DNA from: Pleomorphovibrio marinus
GTDB taxonomy: Bacteria; Bacteroidota; Bacteroidia; Cytophagales; Cyclobacteriaceae
Direction: 5' to 3'
Length of the DNA: 64,000 nt
NCBI RefSeq assembly: GCF_003347495.1
Contig: NZ_QCXY01000002.1
Location: 558,001-622,000, forward strand
Part shown: piece by piece, positions 43,480-53,328 of the stretch
Numbering within the stretch: position 1 is the stretch's first letter
Layout of the letters: each line of letters starts with the position of its first letter
Notes under the pieces: model-generated
Told to the model about the DNA's origin: nothing
Databases searched by the model: none
What the model saw: only the letters and a program-made list of their open reading frames with translations
Translations under genes and position numbers: made by a program

Positions 43480-44724
43480 TTATACTGGTTCCTTTGGCAT
43501 TTTGGCAGTACTGGTTACGTTTTTCTGCCAGAAGAAGAAAATAGTAAATAGCACGATAAGGATGCCTGGAAAACTAACCATGCTTAAAAGGGTGTCTTGG
43601 CCAGCAGCCAATTCCAATTCGTCCCCTGTTAGTCCGGCAGCCCTGTTGGCTTCCATGGAGTTGTCTATCCATGAGCCGATTATCGGTTGAAAAATCGCCG
43701 TTGAAAACATTCCTATACCTCCAATTACGGACATTCCAAGAGCACCACTCAATGGTACCCGTTGCGCAGTGGCTCCTACCATAACCGGCCAGAAGTAACA
43801 TACGCCCATGGCAAAAATAATTGCGGCGAAATATGCAATGGGACCGGTAACTGTGCTGAAAAGGTAAATTCCTATGGCTGCCAAAATGGAACCGGCAAGT
43901 AAGACCCCAGTTTGACCCAGGGATTTCACCACGGGCCCTGCGAAGAACCTACCCACTGCCATCACACCTGTGGTAAGAGCTAGGATCAACATGGCATCCG
44001 CCCCGCTGTTTGCCAAAACGATGTTCACCCACTGTTGTGGTCCAAATTCAGATATTGCAGTTAATGCCATACAAACGAATAAGAAAAGGAAAACCGGGCT
44101 GATCATTGCCTTGAAGTTTTCAGCAAGGGAGGTAACTCCTTCCACTTTTGGTTTGGGGAATTTTTTTCCAAAAAACAGGATAAAGTAAATAATGGTAGGG
44201 ATCATCAATACCCACATTTGGGATTGCCACAAAGCCAGTGTCCCACCTGCATCCGTCATAAACTTAGAAATTAATGCACCTAACAAAATCCCTCCAGGGA
44301 ACCACATATGGAACCTGTTGAGCATTTTATTCATTTTAACCCCGGAATACATGTCGGCTATCATGGGATTACAAGCTGCTTCCGTACATCCGTTACCAAA
44401 ACCTATAAAGAGGGTGGAGATCAGTAGAGTAGTATAGCCACCTGCATAAATGGTGAGCAGTATCCCCAAGGTATGGGCCACAAAAGCAACTCTCATGATA
44501 TTGGCTGGGCCGAAGGTATGGTAAACCAGGCCACCAATAATCATTGAAATCGGGAATCCGAGAAACCACATGGAATTAATGAACCCAAGTTGAGCCCCTG
44601 AAAGCCCAAACTCCTGACCAAGTTGGGGCAAAATTCCTGCACGAATGGCAAAAGTAAAGGCGGTGGTGATCAGCGCAAAGCAACTGCCGTTAAATAATGC
44701 GCTCTTGTTAAGTTCTTCGTTCAT
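43480..44724 (-). CDS. MFS transporter
   Basis: A 414-residue inner-membrane protein with twelve predicted helices in two halves of six (LITTAFTFAIRAGILPQLG, INSMWFLGFPISMIIGGLVY, FGNGCTEAACNPMIADMYSG in the first half). It most resembles the sugar or nucleoside-type MFS carriers of Bacteroidetes. The substrate is unclear. It is a single gene with its own terminator; upstream is a ~250-bp gap before the lysozyme gene on the other strand. Confidence 0.9.
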   Translation of the reverse strand: MNEELNKSALFNGSCFALITTAFTFAIRAGILPQLGQEFGLSGAQLGFINSMWFLGFPISMIIGGLVYHTFGPANIMRVAFVAHTLGILLTIYAGGYTTLLISTLFIGFGNGCTEAACNPMIADMYSGVKMNKMLNRFHMWFPGGILLGALISKFMTDAGGTLALWQSQMWVLMIPTIIYFILFFGKKFPKPKVEGVTSLAENFKAMISPVFLFLFVCMALTAISEFGPQQWVNIVLANSGADAMLILALTTGVMAVGRFFAGPVVKSLGQTGVLLAGSILAAIGIYLFSTVTGPIAYFAAIIFAMGVCYFWPVMVGATAQRVPLSGALGMSVIGGIGMFSTAIFQPIIGSWIDNSMEANRAAGLTGDELELAAGQDTLLSMVSFPGILIVLFTIFFFWQKNVTSTAKMPKEPV

Positions 44725-44971
44725 TGAAATTGGGTTTAAACGTTGTTAAAATATTTTTTTAGGTTGACGAATTGAAATATTCCGACAATATAAAAAAAAA
44801 TGATTTTACCTATTGTGTTTTTTACAGAATATTGGCTAAAATTATGTGAAGATAGCATTTTAAAGCTTGGAAATTACTTTACTATTAAGCAGTTAGGTGT
44901 AATGCCCTTTCATCCCTTATCCGAAATATATTTATCAAAAGCCCAGCGTACTAACCAAAACGTATATAGAA

Positions 44972-45427
44972 ATGAATTTAAATGAGCGAGGCATCCAAGT
45001 GATGCACGAATTTGAAGGGATTAAATTGGAGGCTTATTTGTGCCCAGCCAAAGTCCCTACCATAGGTTGGGGAAATACCCGCTATGAAGATGGCACTCCC
45101 GTGAAAATGGGCGAGTCCATCAGCAGACAGAGAGCCGATGAATTGTTCAAAAACATAGCATCTACCTTTGCCAGGGGAGTCGATAATTTAGTGACCGCAA
45201 ATTTGAATGACAACCAATTCAGTGCCTTGGTCTGTTTTGCCTATAATGTGGGTATTGGAAACCTAAAAAGATCCACCTTGCTACGAAAAGTAAACGCAAA
45301 CCCTGAAGACCCGGGTATCCGTGGAGAATTTATGAGATGGAACAAGGCGGGAGGTAGGGAGTTGGCTGGCCTTACCCGCAGGAGAAAGGCCGAGGCTGAC
45401 TTGTATTTTACGCCATCTTTAGGTTAA
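44972..45427 (+). CDS. Phage-type lysozyme (GH24)
   Basis: A 151-residue muramidase of the T4/P22/lambda-endolysin-like GH24 family. The catalytic Glu15 is in MHEFEGIKLEAYLCPA, PTIGWGNTRYEDG holds the conserved TxGxG-type loop, and NQFSALVCFAYNVGIGNLKRS is the second family block. There is no signal peptide, so it needs a holin or another way to reach the wall. No phage structural or lysis genes are near, so it is an isolated, possibly domesticated lysozyme. It overlaps the convergent DUF1501 gene by 9 bp. Confidence 0.93.
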   Translation: MNLNERGIQVMHEFEGIKLEAYLCPAKVPTIGWGNTRYEDGTPVKMGESISRQRADELFKNIASTFARGVDNLVTANLNDNQFSALVCFAYNVGIGNLKRSTLLRKVNANPEDPGIRGEFMRWNKAGGRELAGLTRRRKAEADLYFTPSLG

Positions 45428-46879
45428 AATATCAGGTACTACTTCGCCATGAACATCGGTCAGCCTATACCGTCTACCCTGGTGTTTGAAAGTGAGTTTT
45501 TCATGATCTATACCTAGTAGATAAAGTAGGGTGGCTTGAAAATCATGCACGTGAACTTTATTTTCAACCACATTGTAGCTGAATTCATCTGTTTCCCCAT
45601 ATATCATTCCTTTTTTTACTCCTGCTCCAGCCATCCACATAGTGAAGCAGCCAGGGTGGTGATCCCTACCATAGTTGTCTTTGGTAAGCCTGCCTTGCGA
45701 AAAGCTGGTTCTTCCAAATTCCCCACCCCAAACCACCAAGGTATCCTCCAGCAATCCTCTTTGCTTCAGGTCCTGAATGAGCCCAGCCGTGGCCTGGTCT
45801 GTACTTAGGGCTTGTCTTTTGATGTCTTTGGGCAGGTTTCCATGTTGGTCCCAGCCCATATGGTATAGCTGTATAAATTTGACGTCCCTTTCTGCCAGTC
45901 TTCTGGCCTGAAGGCAGTTTGCAGCATAGGTGCCGGGAGTCTTGGCATCTTCTCCGTATAGTTTAAAAATATGTTCTGGCTCATTGGAAAGATCAACCGC
46001 TTCGGGTACGGAGTTTTGCATGCGGTAGGCCATCTCATACTGGGCTATTCGAGATTGGATCTCTGGGTCTTGCCAAAGGTCATGTTGGTGATCATTTAAG
46101 GCATTGATATGGTCTAATGCCCTTCTGCGGTCATGGTCTTGTATCCCGTGAGGGTTGTTGAGGTATAAAACCGGGTCTTTTCCTGACCTGAACTGTATCC
46201 CCTGATGATGGCTGGGTAAAAAGCCATTTCCCCAAGAGGCTGAATTTAAGGGTTGTGCCCCGGCGCTCTTGGAAAGCAACACCACGAAATTTGGCATGTT
46301 TTCATTGTCTGAACCCAGGCCATAGCTTAACCAACTACCAATGGAAGGCCTTCCACTTAGTTGGCTGCCCGTTTGCATAAACATTACGGCAGGTTCATGG
46401 TTGATGGCTTCTGTATATAAGGATTTCACAATACATAACTCGTCCACTACTTGTGCTGTGTAGGGAAATAGCTCACTGACCCACGCCCCAGACTGGCCAT
46501 ATTGCTTAAAATCGTAAATGGACTTGACCAAAGGAAAGGTAGATTGATCAGAAACCATCCCCGAGTTCCTTTGTGTACCCTGTACGGATGGAGGGATTTC
46601 CTGACCGTGCCATTTCTCGAGTGAGGGTTTATAATCAAAGGTTTCCAGTTGGGATGGCCCCCCACTTTGGAATAAGTAAATTACCCTTTTAGCTTTTGGG
46701 GGAAAATGGGTGTTTTTCAGTACCCCTCCCACACCCACATTGGGGATGGAAGATCCTGCCAGGATATCAAAGTCTCCCATAAGACTGGCAAGGGCTATAG
46801 AGCCAAAACCAAGGGATGCTTTCTTTAAAAAGCCCCTCCTCGTCTCTGCAAATCGATTATATTCCTTTTCGTCCATCAT
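45419..46879 (-). CDS. DUF1501 protein with twin-arginine-like signal
   Basis: A 486-residue protein with RRGFLKKASLGFGSIALASL near the N-terminus, a Tat-type signal. The DUF1501 (alkaline-phosphatase/sulfatase-like) body shows FLFQSGGPSQLETFDYKP, DELCIVKSLYTEAINHEPA, YAANCLQARRLAERDVKFIQ, GWDQHGN, LVVWGGEFGRTSF and GRDHHPGCFTMW. The His/Asp-rich end of the last motif resembles a metal site. It follows the PSD1-type gene by 4 bp, a pairing typical of planctomycete-type gene pairs. The reaction is unknown. Confidence 0.88.
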   Translation of the reverse strand: MMDEKEYNRFAETRRGFLKKASLGFGSIALASLMGDFDILAGSSIPNVGVGGVLKNTHFPPKAKRVIYLFQSGGPSQLETFDYKPSLEKWHGQEIPPSVQGTQRNSGMVSDQSTFPLVKSIYDFKQYGQSGAWVSELFPYTAQVVDELCIVKSLYTEAINHEPAVMFMQTGSQLSGRPSIGSWLSYGLGSDNENMPNFVVLLSKSAGAQPLNSASWGNGFLPSHHQGIQFRSGKDPVLYLNNPHGIQDHDRRRALDHINALNDHQHDLWQDPEIQSRIAQYEMAYRMQNSVPEAVDLSNEPEHIFKLYGEDAKTPGTYAANCLQARRLAERDVKFIQLYHMGWDQHGNLPKDIKRQALSTDQATAGLIQDLKQRGLLEDTLVVWGGEFGRTSFSQGRLTKDNYGRDHHPGCFTMWMAGAGVKKGMIYGETDEFSYNVVENKVHVHDFQATLLYLLGIDHEKLTFKHQGRRYRLTDVHGEVVPDILT

Positions 46880-46883
46880 TCGA

Positions 46884-49800
46884 TTACCTTATGGTGTATC
46901 CATCGGTTGTGTTCATTATTCCATTAATCACGGTAGCCAAAGCGGCCACCTCAATTGCTTCCAATCCTGGGTCACGCGCCCGACTACCGGTATGCAGATA
47001 GGCGATGGCGTTTTCTTTGTTGTTTTCGAAATTCTCGTATTCCTCTTCATAAAACTGCAGAAGGATATCCATTTCTTCGTTATCCGGATGCCTGCCAGTA
47101 GCTGACCTGTACGCATCAATAAGTTGCTTGTCCTTTTCTCCGGGTTGTTTGTGTATCAAAGCCTCAGCCAGTACCCTAGCAGCTTCTACATATTGTGGAT
47201 CATTGAGCAAAACCAATGCTTGCAGGGGGGTAGAGGTTTGCCTTCTTCTCACATTGCATTCAGCACGGTCACCCACATCAAAGATCATCATGGAAGGCGG
47301 TCCGCTAGTTCGTTTCCATATGGTGTATAAGCTCCTTCTGTACAACCCTTCCCCGGTTTCTTTTTTGTACCTATAACGCCAGGACTTAGTGCTTAATTCG
47401 TCCCAAAGACCTTCTGGTTGGTAAGGGTAGGCACTGGGTCCTCCAATTTTGCGGGATAATAGGCCACTTATCGCCAAGGCATAGTCCCTTACCATTTCTG
47501 CGGTCATTCTGTAGCTGGGCCCCCTGGCAAGCAAGAGGTTTTCAGGGTCTTTTTCCAAAAGAGCGGAATTGGCTTTACTGCTTTGTTGGTAGGTTTCCGA
47601 CATCAGGATAAGTTTATGCATGGCTTTGACGTCCCAGCCCGTTTCTTTAAAGGTGATTGCTAACCAATCCAACAGCTCCGGATGGGAGGGGAGATCACCT
47701 TGGTTGCCAAAATCATCTGAAGAACCTACTAACCCTCTTCCAAAATGCATTTGCCAAAGCCTATTCACAAAAACCCTGGCGGTCAAGGGGTTTCTTTCAT
47801 CAAAGAGCCATTTGCTCAAGCCCAATCGGTTTTTGGGGTACTCCTCCGAATAGGGTAGCACCATTTCGGGGACGTTGGGGAACACCTCTTCAGTGGGTGA
47901 ACTGTACAGCCCTCTGTCCAATACAAAGGTTGGTCTTGGCTCAGGCAGGTCCCCCATCACCATGATTTCTTGTATTTCGTCAAGCACCTTGGTCTGTTCC
48001 TTTCTTAAAGCCAACAGGTGTTTTTTCTTTTCCTTTAAAAATGGGTCTTTTCGGTTAATAAAATGCTCAGTCAAGACTGTGGAGGATTTTTGATCCTCCA
48101 GGAGCTGCTCAGCCTTTTTCGGACTATGGAGGTACATCACCTCCCAAGGTGACAGCTCCCTACTAAAAAGGGCAAGTTCGTCCAATCCCCCCTTAAGGAA
48201 GGTCTTCATTTTGTCCCTAACCCCTAAAGAAAACCCTCTAAACCCATAAGTATGGATGTCCGGCTCAAATAATATGGACTTATATAAGTTGTCGGCTACA
48301 GTTTCAGTAGCTATCTCTTTTCCGTTTAGATAGAGCACCAATCCCTCAGCATTGCCACTTCCATCGTAGGTCACGGCGATGTCCGACCACTCCCTGATAG
48401 GAAGTGGCTTTTTGGATTTTACCTGAATTGCATTCGAGGGCCAGCTGAAGGCCATGATAAAATTGAGCTTGTTTTCCTCTAGATGCAGGGAGTATCCTTT
48501 AAGTCCCAGTCGTATATCCTCACAATGGGTGAAAATCACGGCTTCTTTATAAACGGTGTCTGGATAAAGCGATATGGATACGGAAAAAGGGTCTGTCTGA
48601 TCATACCATCCTACCTTTTCGGGAAGTTTAAGGGTGGTAAAGTCATTGATGAAAATAGCCTTTCCGGATTTTCCACTATTAATATCTGGCTCTGAAATCG
48701 TGACTGGTGCTGTTATCCTTCCAGTGCTGAAGTTTTGGTAGTTGGTCCCTTCCTTATCTGCTTTACAATCATCAAAAGAGTAGTTAACGACTTCCGACTC
48801 AGCAATTCCTCCTTTAAGCGAGGAAAGGGCCCCGGGCTTATTTTTTATAAATGCCTCGATTTTATCTACATTTTCTTTTTTGATAGTTTCTTTCCTGCCT
48901 TTCACATCTGCATTGGCCTGAACTATGGAGGAATCCAAATAGGCCAGCAGCTTCTCTTGGTTCTCGTCAGTAAGCAGTAGAGAAGGGCCTGGGACTTGGC
49001 CCGGTCCGTATACGGCTGTACCTAATTCATTGGTACTGTTGAAAAATGCGGCCATCTCGAAGTAGTTCTTTTGGGTAATGGGATCATATTTATGATCATG
49101 GCACCTTGCACATTCCATGCTTAGCCCCATCATGGCCTTTCCGACAGTCATCGTCCTGTCTGCCACGTATTCTTGGCGGTATTCCTCGAATACGATTCCA
49201 GCCTCGCTGTTTCTCTTATGAAGACGGTTAAAAGCGGTGGCTAGAATACTTTCCTTATTTGCATTGGGAATAAGGTCACCTGCAAGCTGCCATGTGATAA
49301 ATTGCTCATAGGGCATGTTGTCATTAAAGGCCTCGATTACCCAATCCCGATAGGGACTGAAATCCCTATGCTTATCATCCAGGTACCCGTCTGAGTCCGC
49401 ATACCTTGCCACATCCATCCAATCTGCTGCCATACGCTCCCCATAGGCAGGTGAGGCCAAAAGGCTGTCAACCAGTTTTTCGTAGGCCCTTTCATCGTGC
49501 TCTGCGGAGAGAAAATGGTCTATTTTTTCCAGGGTAGGGGGAAGGCCAGTCAAGTCAAAAAACAGCCTTCGTATCAATGTTTCTTTTTCTGCCTTGGGAG
49601 AGGGGGAAAGCTTCTCTTCCTTAAGTTTTTTTCTTACAAAAACATCAATAGGGTGCTCCTTGTCATCATGGGTAGAATGCCCTGGTGGAAGGGAAGAGCT
49701 TGGGGGAATAAAAGACCAATGGGGTTTATATTCGGCTCCCTGTTTGATCCATTTGGTAAGAGTTGCCTTTTCTTCTGTGCTCAGGAAAAGATTGGAACTT

Positions 49801-50171
49801 GGTGGAGGCATTTGTAAGCTTTCCTCTTCAGAAAAAATCCGGTGTATAAGTTCACTTTTCCCAGGCTTTCCCTTTACGATAGCAAAAGCGTGTTTGCTTT
49901 CGTTTAAGGCCTTAAATGCATAGGATTCCAGGTCTAACCTCAAGTCGGACTCCTGGTTTTTAGCGTCGGGGCCATGGCAGGCAAAGCATTTATCGGATAG
50001 TATGGGCTTTACATGGTAATTAAAATCAATCTGCTCAGGTAAGGCGGCCATGGCAATTTCCACCTCCTCTGGAGCCTCCCATTTACAGGATAGCATTATG
50101 GTCAGTAGGAGGAGTATACAAAAGTATTTTGGGCAATACATGGAACCTGTTTTAGGCGTTTTCTTCACCAT
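46884..50171 (-). CDS. PSD1-type multidomain protein: cytochrome-like CxxCH, DUF1549, LamG, DUF1553
   Basis: A 1095-residue lipoprotein (LLLTIMLSCKW). Near residue 60 it has SDKCFACHGPD, a CxxCH haem-c motif of the planctomycete cytochrome type, with the likely Met ligand in LQMPP. DUF1549 (PSCyt2, ~165-385) contains DVARYADSDGYLDD and CARCHDHKYDP, a second CxxCH. A LamG-like insert (~480-640) has LNGKEIATETVADN. DUF1553 (PSD1, ~770-1060) has LNPL-type LTARVFVNRLWQMHFGRGLV and TPLQALVLLNDPQYVEAARV. Together with the DUF1501 gene 4 bp downstream it probably forms a surface complex acting on a polysaccharide or its breakdown products; the activity is undefined. Confidence 0.88.
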   Translation of the reverse strand: MVKKTPKTGSMYCPKYFCILLLLTIMLSCKWEAPEEVEIAMAALPEQIDFNYHVKPILSDKCFACHGPDAKNQESDLRLDLESYAFKALNESKHAFAIVKGKPGKSELIHRIFSEEESLQMPPPSSNLFLSTEEKATLTKWIKQGAEYKPHWSFIPPSSSLPPGHSTHDDKEHPIDVFVRKKLKEEKLSPSPKAEKETLIRRLFFDLTGLPPTLEKIDHFLSAEHDERAYEKLVDSLLASPAYGERMAADWMDVARYADSDGYLDDKHRDFSPYRDWVIEAFNDNMPYEQFITWQLAGDLIPNANKESILATAFNRLHKRNSEAGIVFEEYRQEYVADRTMTVGKAMMGLSMECARCHDHKYDPITQKNYFEMAAFFNSTNELGTAVYGPGQVPGPSLLLTDENQEKLLAYLDSSIVQANADVKGRKETIKKENVDKIEAFIKNKPGALSSLKGGIAESEVVNYSFDDCKADKEGTNYQNFSTGRITAPVTISEPDINSGKSGKAIFINDFTTLKLPEKVGWYDQTDPFSVSISLYPDTVYKEAVIFTHCEDIRLGLKGYSLHLEENKLNFIMAFSWPSNAIQVKSKKPLPIREWSDIAVTYDGSGNAEGLVLYLNGKEIATETVADNLYKSILFEPDIHTYGFRGFSLGVRDKMKTFLKGGLDELALFSRELSPWEVMYLHSPKKAEQLLEDQKSSTVLTEHFINRKDPFLKEKKKHLLALRKEQTKVLDEIQEIMVMGDLPEPRPTFVLDRGLYSSPTEEVFPNVPEMVLPYSEEYPKNRLGLSKWLFDERNPLTARVFVNRLWQMHFGRGLVGSSDDFGNQGDLPSHPELLDWLAITFKETGWDVKAMHKLILMSETYQQSSKANSALLEKDPENLLLARGPSYRMTAEMVRDYALAISGLLSRKIGGPSAYPYQPEGLWDELSTKSWRYRYKKETGEGLYRRSLYTIWKRTSGPPSMMIFDVGDRAECNVRRRQTSTPLQALVLLNDPQYVEAARVLAEALIHKQPGEKDKQLIDAYRSATGRHPDNEEMDILLQFYEEEYENFENNKENAIAYLHTGSRARDPGLEAIEVAALATVINGIMNTTDGYTIR

Positions 50172-50408
50172 ATTGTAAGGGTGAAATATAGCAAAATGGC
50201 AGCAAATTTAAAAGCGGTTTTACATATACTCCTTTTTTGTTATTTGGACTGGAGTAGGTTAAAATTGTTGTGGTAATATGAACTTTTACTTCCTTAAAAT
50301 TTCGATTTTTAAATAAAAATGTTATATTTATTTATGATTTTTAAAACTTAGTGTCAACCAAATATTATTGTACTTTTTTATTAATCTACAAATAAAGGAT
50401 TTGTAACT

Positions 50409-51401
50409 ATGAAAAAGTCAAATACATATCTTTATTTCCTTGTTTTTTTAATGCTGTTTTCCTCTTGTTTGGATGATTTTGGACGAAATAGGGAGGCTTT
50501 TGGCCCTTTTGATGTAGATGGTATGGCCGAGTTTTTTGATGCCCAGGGACTTACTTATTTTGCCCAGTATTACAGAATGTCTGGCGGAAATTTCTATGAA
50601 GAGGACTTTGAAGGGGGAATAACCATTTTTGCCCCATCTGATGAGGCTTTTATGCAAGCTATGGAATTATATGGATCCCCTGACTTGGATGATTTCGTGG
50701 CAAAGAGAGGTGGGATTGCCCATTTATCCATGTTAATTGGATCCCATATTTTTCACGGGGAGTTTTATGGCTATTTATTGGATACTACAGGGGTTATTTT
50801 TAATCCCTATACGGAAAATTTCCTCCATATCAAGAAGGGAAAATTTGCCGGGAATAGAGTTATTCATAGCCAGCCGGATTTTGTGGAAAAAGATATTTTA
50901 TTGCCTTATGGCAATGGGGTTATGCATATTATTGATGGCGTCTTCCTTCCTTCCTATAAAAACAGAGAGAAAAATTTTGTGGAAGCATTCCTAGATTTGG
51001 GAATCCATGGGTTTCTTTCTGCCCTGGTGTATGAGGAAACCCTGCTGGAAAAGTTGATGAGTGGTCCTCAATTTTCCCTAATAACCCCACATGATAATGC
51101 TATCAAAGAATTCCTGGCAACGCAACAAGTAAGAAGCTTCAGAGAGTTCAAGGATAAACTGGGGGGGAGAGACCATCTAAGGGAATACCTAAGTCAATAT
51201 ATCATTGTGGAATCCCTAAACCATGAGGATATTTTGAGGCCAAAAGAATATTTCTTCCTCAATGGGGAACCTTGCTTGGTGAAATGGGAAAACCACCGAT
51301 TCTATATCCGTAATGAAAATGGTCAAACTGTGTGGTCCATACTTCACGATACCACCAATAACGGGACCCTTCTGGTGGTGAATGATGTATTTGGAGAATA
51401 G
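50409..51401 (+). CDS. FAS1 (fasciclin) domain lipoprotein
   Basis: A 330-residue exported lipoprotein (YFLVFLMLFSSCLDD, lipobox Cys ~20). Two FAS1 units are visible: ~35-190, with ITIFAPSDEAFMQAM and LLPYGNGVMHIIDGVFLPS, and ~190-330, with FSLITPHDNAIKEFL and a terminal NNGTLLVVNDVFGE. FAS1 domains are adhesive; in Bacteroidetes such proteins often accompany SusC/D loci, but none is adjacent here. Leader repeat R3 begins ~75 bp downstream. Confidence 0.88.
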   Translation: MKKSNTYLYFLVFLMLFSSCLDDFGRNREAFGPFDVDGMAEFFDAQGLTYFAQYYRMSGGNFYEEDFEGGITIFAPSDEAFMQAMELYGSPDLDDFVAKRGGIAHLSMLIGSHIFHGEFYGYLLDTTGVIFNPYTENFLHIKKGKFAGNRVIHSQPDFVEKDILLPYGNGVMHIIDGVFLPSYKNREKNFVEAFLDLGIHGFLSALVYEETLLEKLMSGPQFSLITPHDNAIKEFLATQQVRSFREFKDKLGGRDHLREYLSQYIIVESLNHEDILRPKEYFFLNGEPCLVKWENHRFYIRNENGQTVWSILHDTTNNGTLLVVNDVFGE

Positions 51402-51474
51402 CTACAAGAATGTGATGGTTTAATTAAAAGAAGAATAGGTTTCAATTGGCCTTGGTTTTAGTTATTTTTCCCTT

Positions 51475-51633
51475 ATGAAATCGAGCCTGTCCTGACGGCA
51501 GTCAGGGCATGGCGAGCACGTCACACACTGGGATGATTATAGACTGCGAGATTCCCCCGAAACAAGTTCCCCGAAACAAGTTCGGGGCAGGCAGGGGCAG
51601 GCTATATGACCGCTGAAAAGAAATTATAAACAT
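51475..51633 (+). repeat. Leader-like repeat R3, ending at a start codon
   Basis: It starts ATGAAATCGAGC at 51475 and ends GACCGCTGAAAAGAAATTAT then AAACAT directly before the amidohydrolase ATG at 51634. The palindromes CCTGACGGCAGTCAGG and CCCCGAAACAAGTTCGGGG are inserted at the same two points as in R1a. Without them the unit would encode a peptide beginning MKSSMASTSHTGM, close to that of R1b. Confidence 0.7.
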
Positions 51634-52914
51634 ATGAAACCGACAATTTTTCTTTTTTCGATTATTCTCATTTGTTCATGTCAATCCCCAGATAAGCAGG
51701 AGGATGGAGGTGTCGCTTATGTTGGAGGCACCATAATCGACGGATCAGGAAACGACCCAATACCCGATGGTGTACTATGGGTGCAAGATGGAAGAGTAGT
51801 GATTTTAGGCACAAAAAATGAGATTGATCTACCTTCTGAGGTAGAACAGGTCGATGTAAGTGGTAAGGTGATAGTTCCGGGACTTATCAACGGGCATGGG
51901 CATGTAGGTGATGTGAAGGGGATAGAAGGGGGACATTATTCCAGAGAAACCCTACTCGATAATTTGAGGAAATATGCTCAGTACGGGATTACTACAGTAG
52001 TGAGTTTAGGGGGCGATAGGGAGGAGGCGGTGCCCCTACGGCATCTCAACGACACTATACCGGATGGGAGGTCAAGGCTTTTTATAGCTGGGGAAGTGAT
52101 TACGGGAAATACCCCTGAGGAAGCCTTGGAAGTGGTGCAGGAAAACCATGAAATGGGGGTGGATTTTATGAAAATTAGGGTAGATGATAATTTGGGCACA
52201 AGCAGTAAAATGAAGGAGGAGGTTTATCGCTCCATCATCAATAAGTCCCACGAGTTGGGCTATCAAATTCCTACCCATATGTACTACCTGGAGGATTCCA
52301 AGAAATTGCTTGATGCCGGCTCTGACCTTTTGGCCCATAGCATTCGGGATAAAGTGGTAGACCAGGAATTTGTGCAATACTTGAAGCAAAAAGGTGTGGG
52401 GTATTGTCCTACCCTTACCAGGGAGCTTTCTACTTTTGTCTATGAGGATACGGCATCTTTTTTTTCCGACCCTTTTTTTCTAAAAGTTTATTCTCCTGAG
52501 GAAATTCAACCTTTATTAGATCCAAAGAGACAGGAGCAGGTAAGGAATAACCGAAATGCTCAAATCTACAAACAACAATTGCCGGTTGCGTATGAAAACC
52601 TAAAGATATTGTATGAAGCTGGCGTCCCAATTGTGTTTGGTACAGATAGTGGCGTACCTACGCGGTTTATCGGATATTTTGAGCATTTGGAGATGGAAAT
52701 GATGGCAGAGGCTGGAATGGATGCCAAGGGGATCCTCATGTCCGCCACTAGCGTGGTGGCAAGGGAATTACAATTGAAAGACTTGGGCTTACTTGAACCA
52801 GGGTACTGGGCGGATTTTCTTGTGTTGGAGGCAAACCCCCTAGAAAACATCAGGAATTTCAGAAGGATAGTGGAAGTTTACATTGGAGGAGTCAAGCTCA
52901 AAGATACCGAGTAA
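51634..52914 (+). CDS. Amidohydrolase family lipoprotein
   Basis: A 426-residue exported lipoprotein (FLFSIILICSCQSPD, Cys ~16) of the metal-dependent amidohydrolase superfamily. Metal ligands are H88 and H90 (LINGHGHVGD), then His in PTHMYYLED and LAHSIRD, and the catalytic Asp in FGTDSGVPTR near residue 330. A composite urease-like beta-sandwich brackets the barrel, with VGGTIIDGSG at the start and LGLLEPGYWADFLVLEANPL at the end. It probably hydrolyses a cyclic amide, imidazolone or peptide bond; the substrate is open. The start codon abuts leader repeat R3. YciI follows 11 bp after the stop. Confidence 0.92.
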   Translation: MKPTIFLFSIILICSCQSPDKQEDGGVAYVGGTIIDGSGNDPIPDGVLWVQDGRVVILGTKNEIDLPSEVEQVDVSGKVIVPGLINGHGHVGDVKGIEGGHYSRETLLDNLRKYAQYGITTVVSLGGDREEAVPLRHLNDTIPDGRSRLFIAGEVITGNTPEEALEVVQENHEMGVDFMKIRVDDNLGTSSKMKEEVYRSIINKSHELGYQIPTHMYYLEDSKKLLDAGSDLLAHSIRDKVVDQEFVQYLKQKGVGYCPTLTRELSTFVYEDTASFFSDPFFLKVYSPEEIQPLLDPKRQEQVRNNRNAQIYKQQLPVAYENLKILYEAGVPIVFGTDSGVPTRFIGYFEHLEMEMMAEAGMDAKGILMSATSVVARELQLKDLGLLEPGYWADFLVLEANPLENIRNFRRIVEVYIGGVKLKDTE

Positions 52915-52925
52915 ATAAAACGCAA

Positions 52926-53210
52926 ATGAAGGAAAAGTTTTTTCTGCTTACATATGATACCGTTTTAGGGTATTTAGAAAAAAGGAAACCATACCGGAAG
53001 GAACATTTAGCGCTGGCCAGGGAATTTTATGAAAATGGCCATCTCCTTATGGGGGGAGCCTTGGTAAGTCCAGCGGATAAGGCCGTACTGATTTTTAAAG
53101 GTAAGGACGAGGGCATAGCAACTGAATTTGTGAATAAAGACCCCTATGTGAAAATGGGTCTTGTCCGGAGCTACGAAATCCGTGAATGGAATGTGGTGGT
53201 AGGTGGTTGA
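52926..53210 (+). CDS. YciI-like protein
   Basis: A 94-residue protein of the YciI/DGPF ferredoxin-like fold (FLLTYDTVLGYLEKRKPYRK, HLLMGGALVSPADKAVLIFK, FVNKDPYVKMGLVRSYEIREW). Family members have a conserved His/Asp pair and are putative small enzymes of unknown reaction. It starts 11 bp after the amidohydrolase stop, so the two form an operon. Confidence 0.88.
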   Translation: MKEKFFLLTYDTVLGYLEKRKPYRKEHLALAREFYENGHLLMGGALVSPADKAVLIFKGKDEGIATEFVNKDPYVKMGLVRSYEIREWNVVVGG

Positions 53211-53328
53211 GGATCAGGTTTTCCATTTTTTACCATCTTCAACATTACATTTTTTATTAAAAAAATTCGAACCTATTTACAGGTATGAAGGTATAAACCC
53301 TTAATTTCGCAAACTTATTTAATAATTG

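Noticed and set aside
44800-44985. 61-codon plus-strand frame before the lysozyme gene
   Set aside because: No ribosome or promoter signal, and it overlaps the start of the lysozyme gene in another frame. Probably chance in AT-rich DNA.
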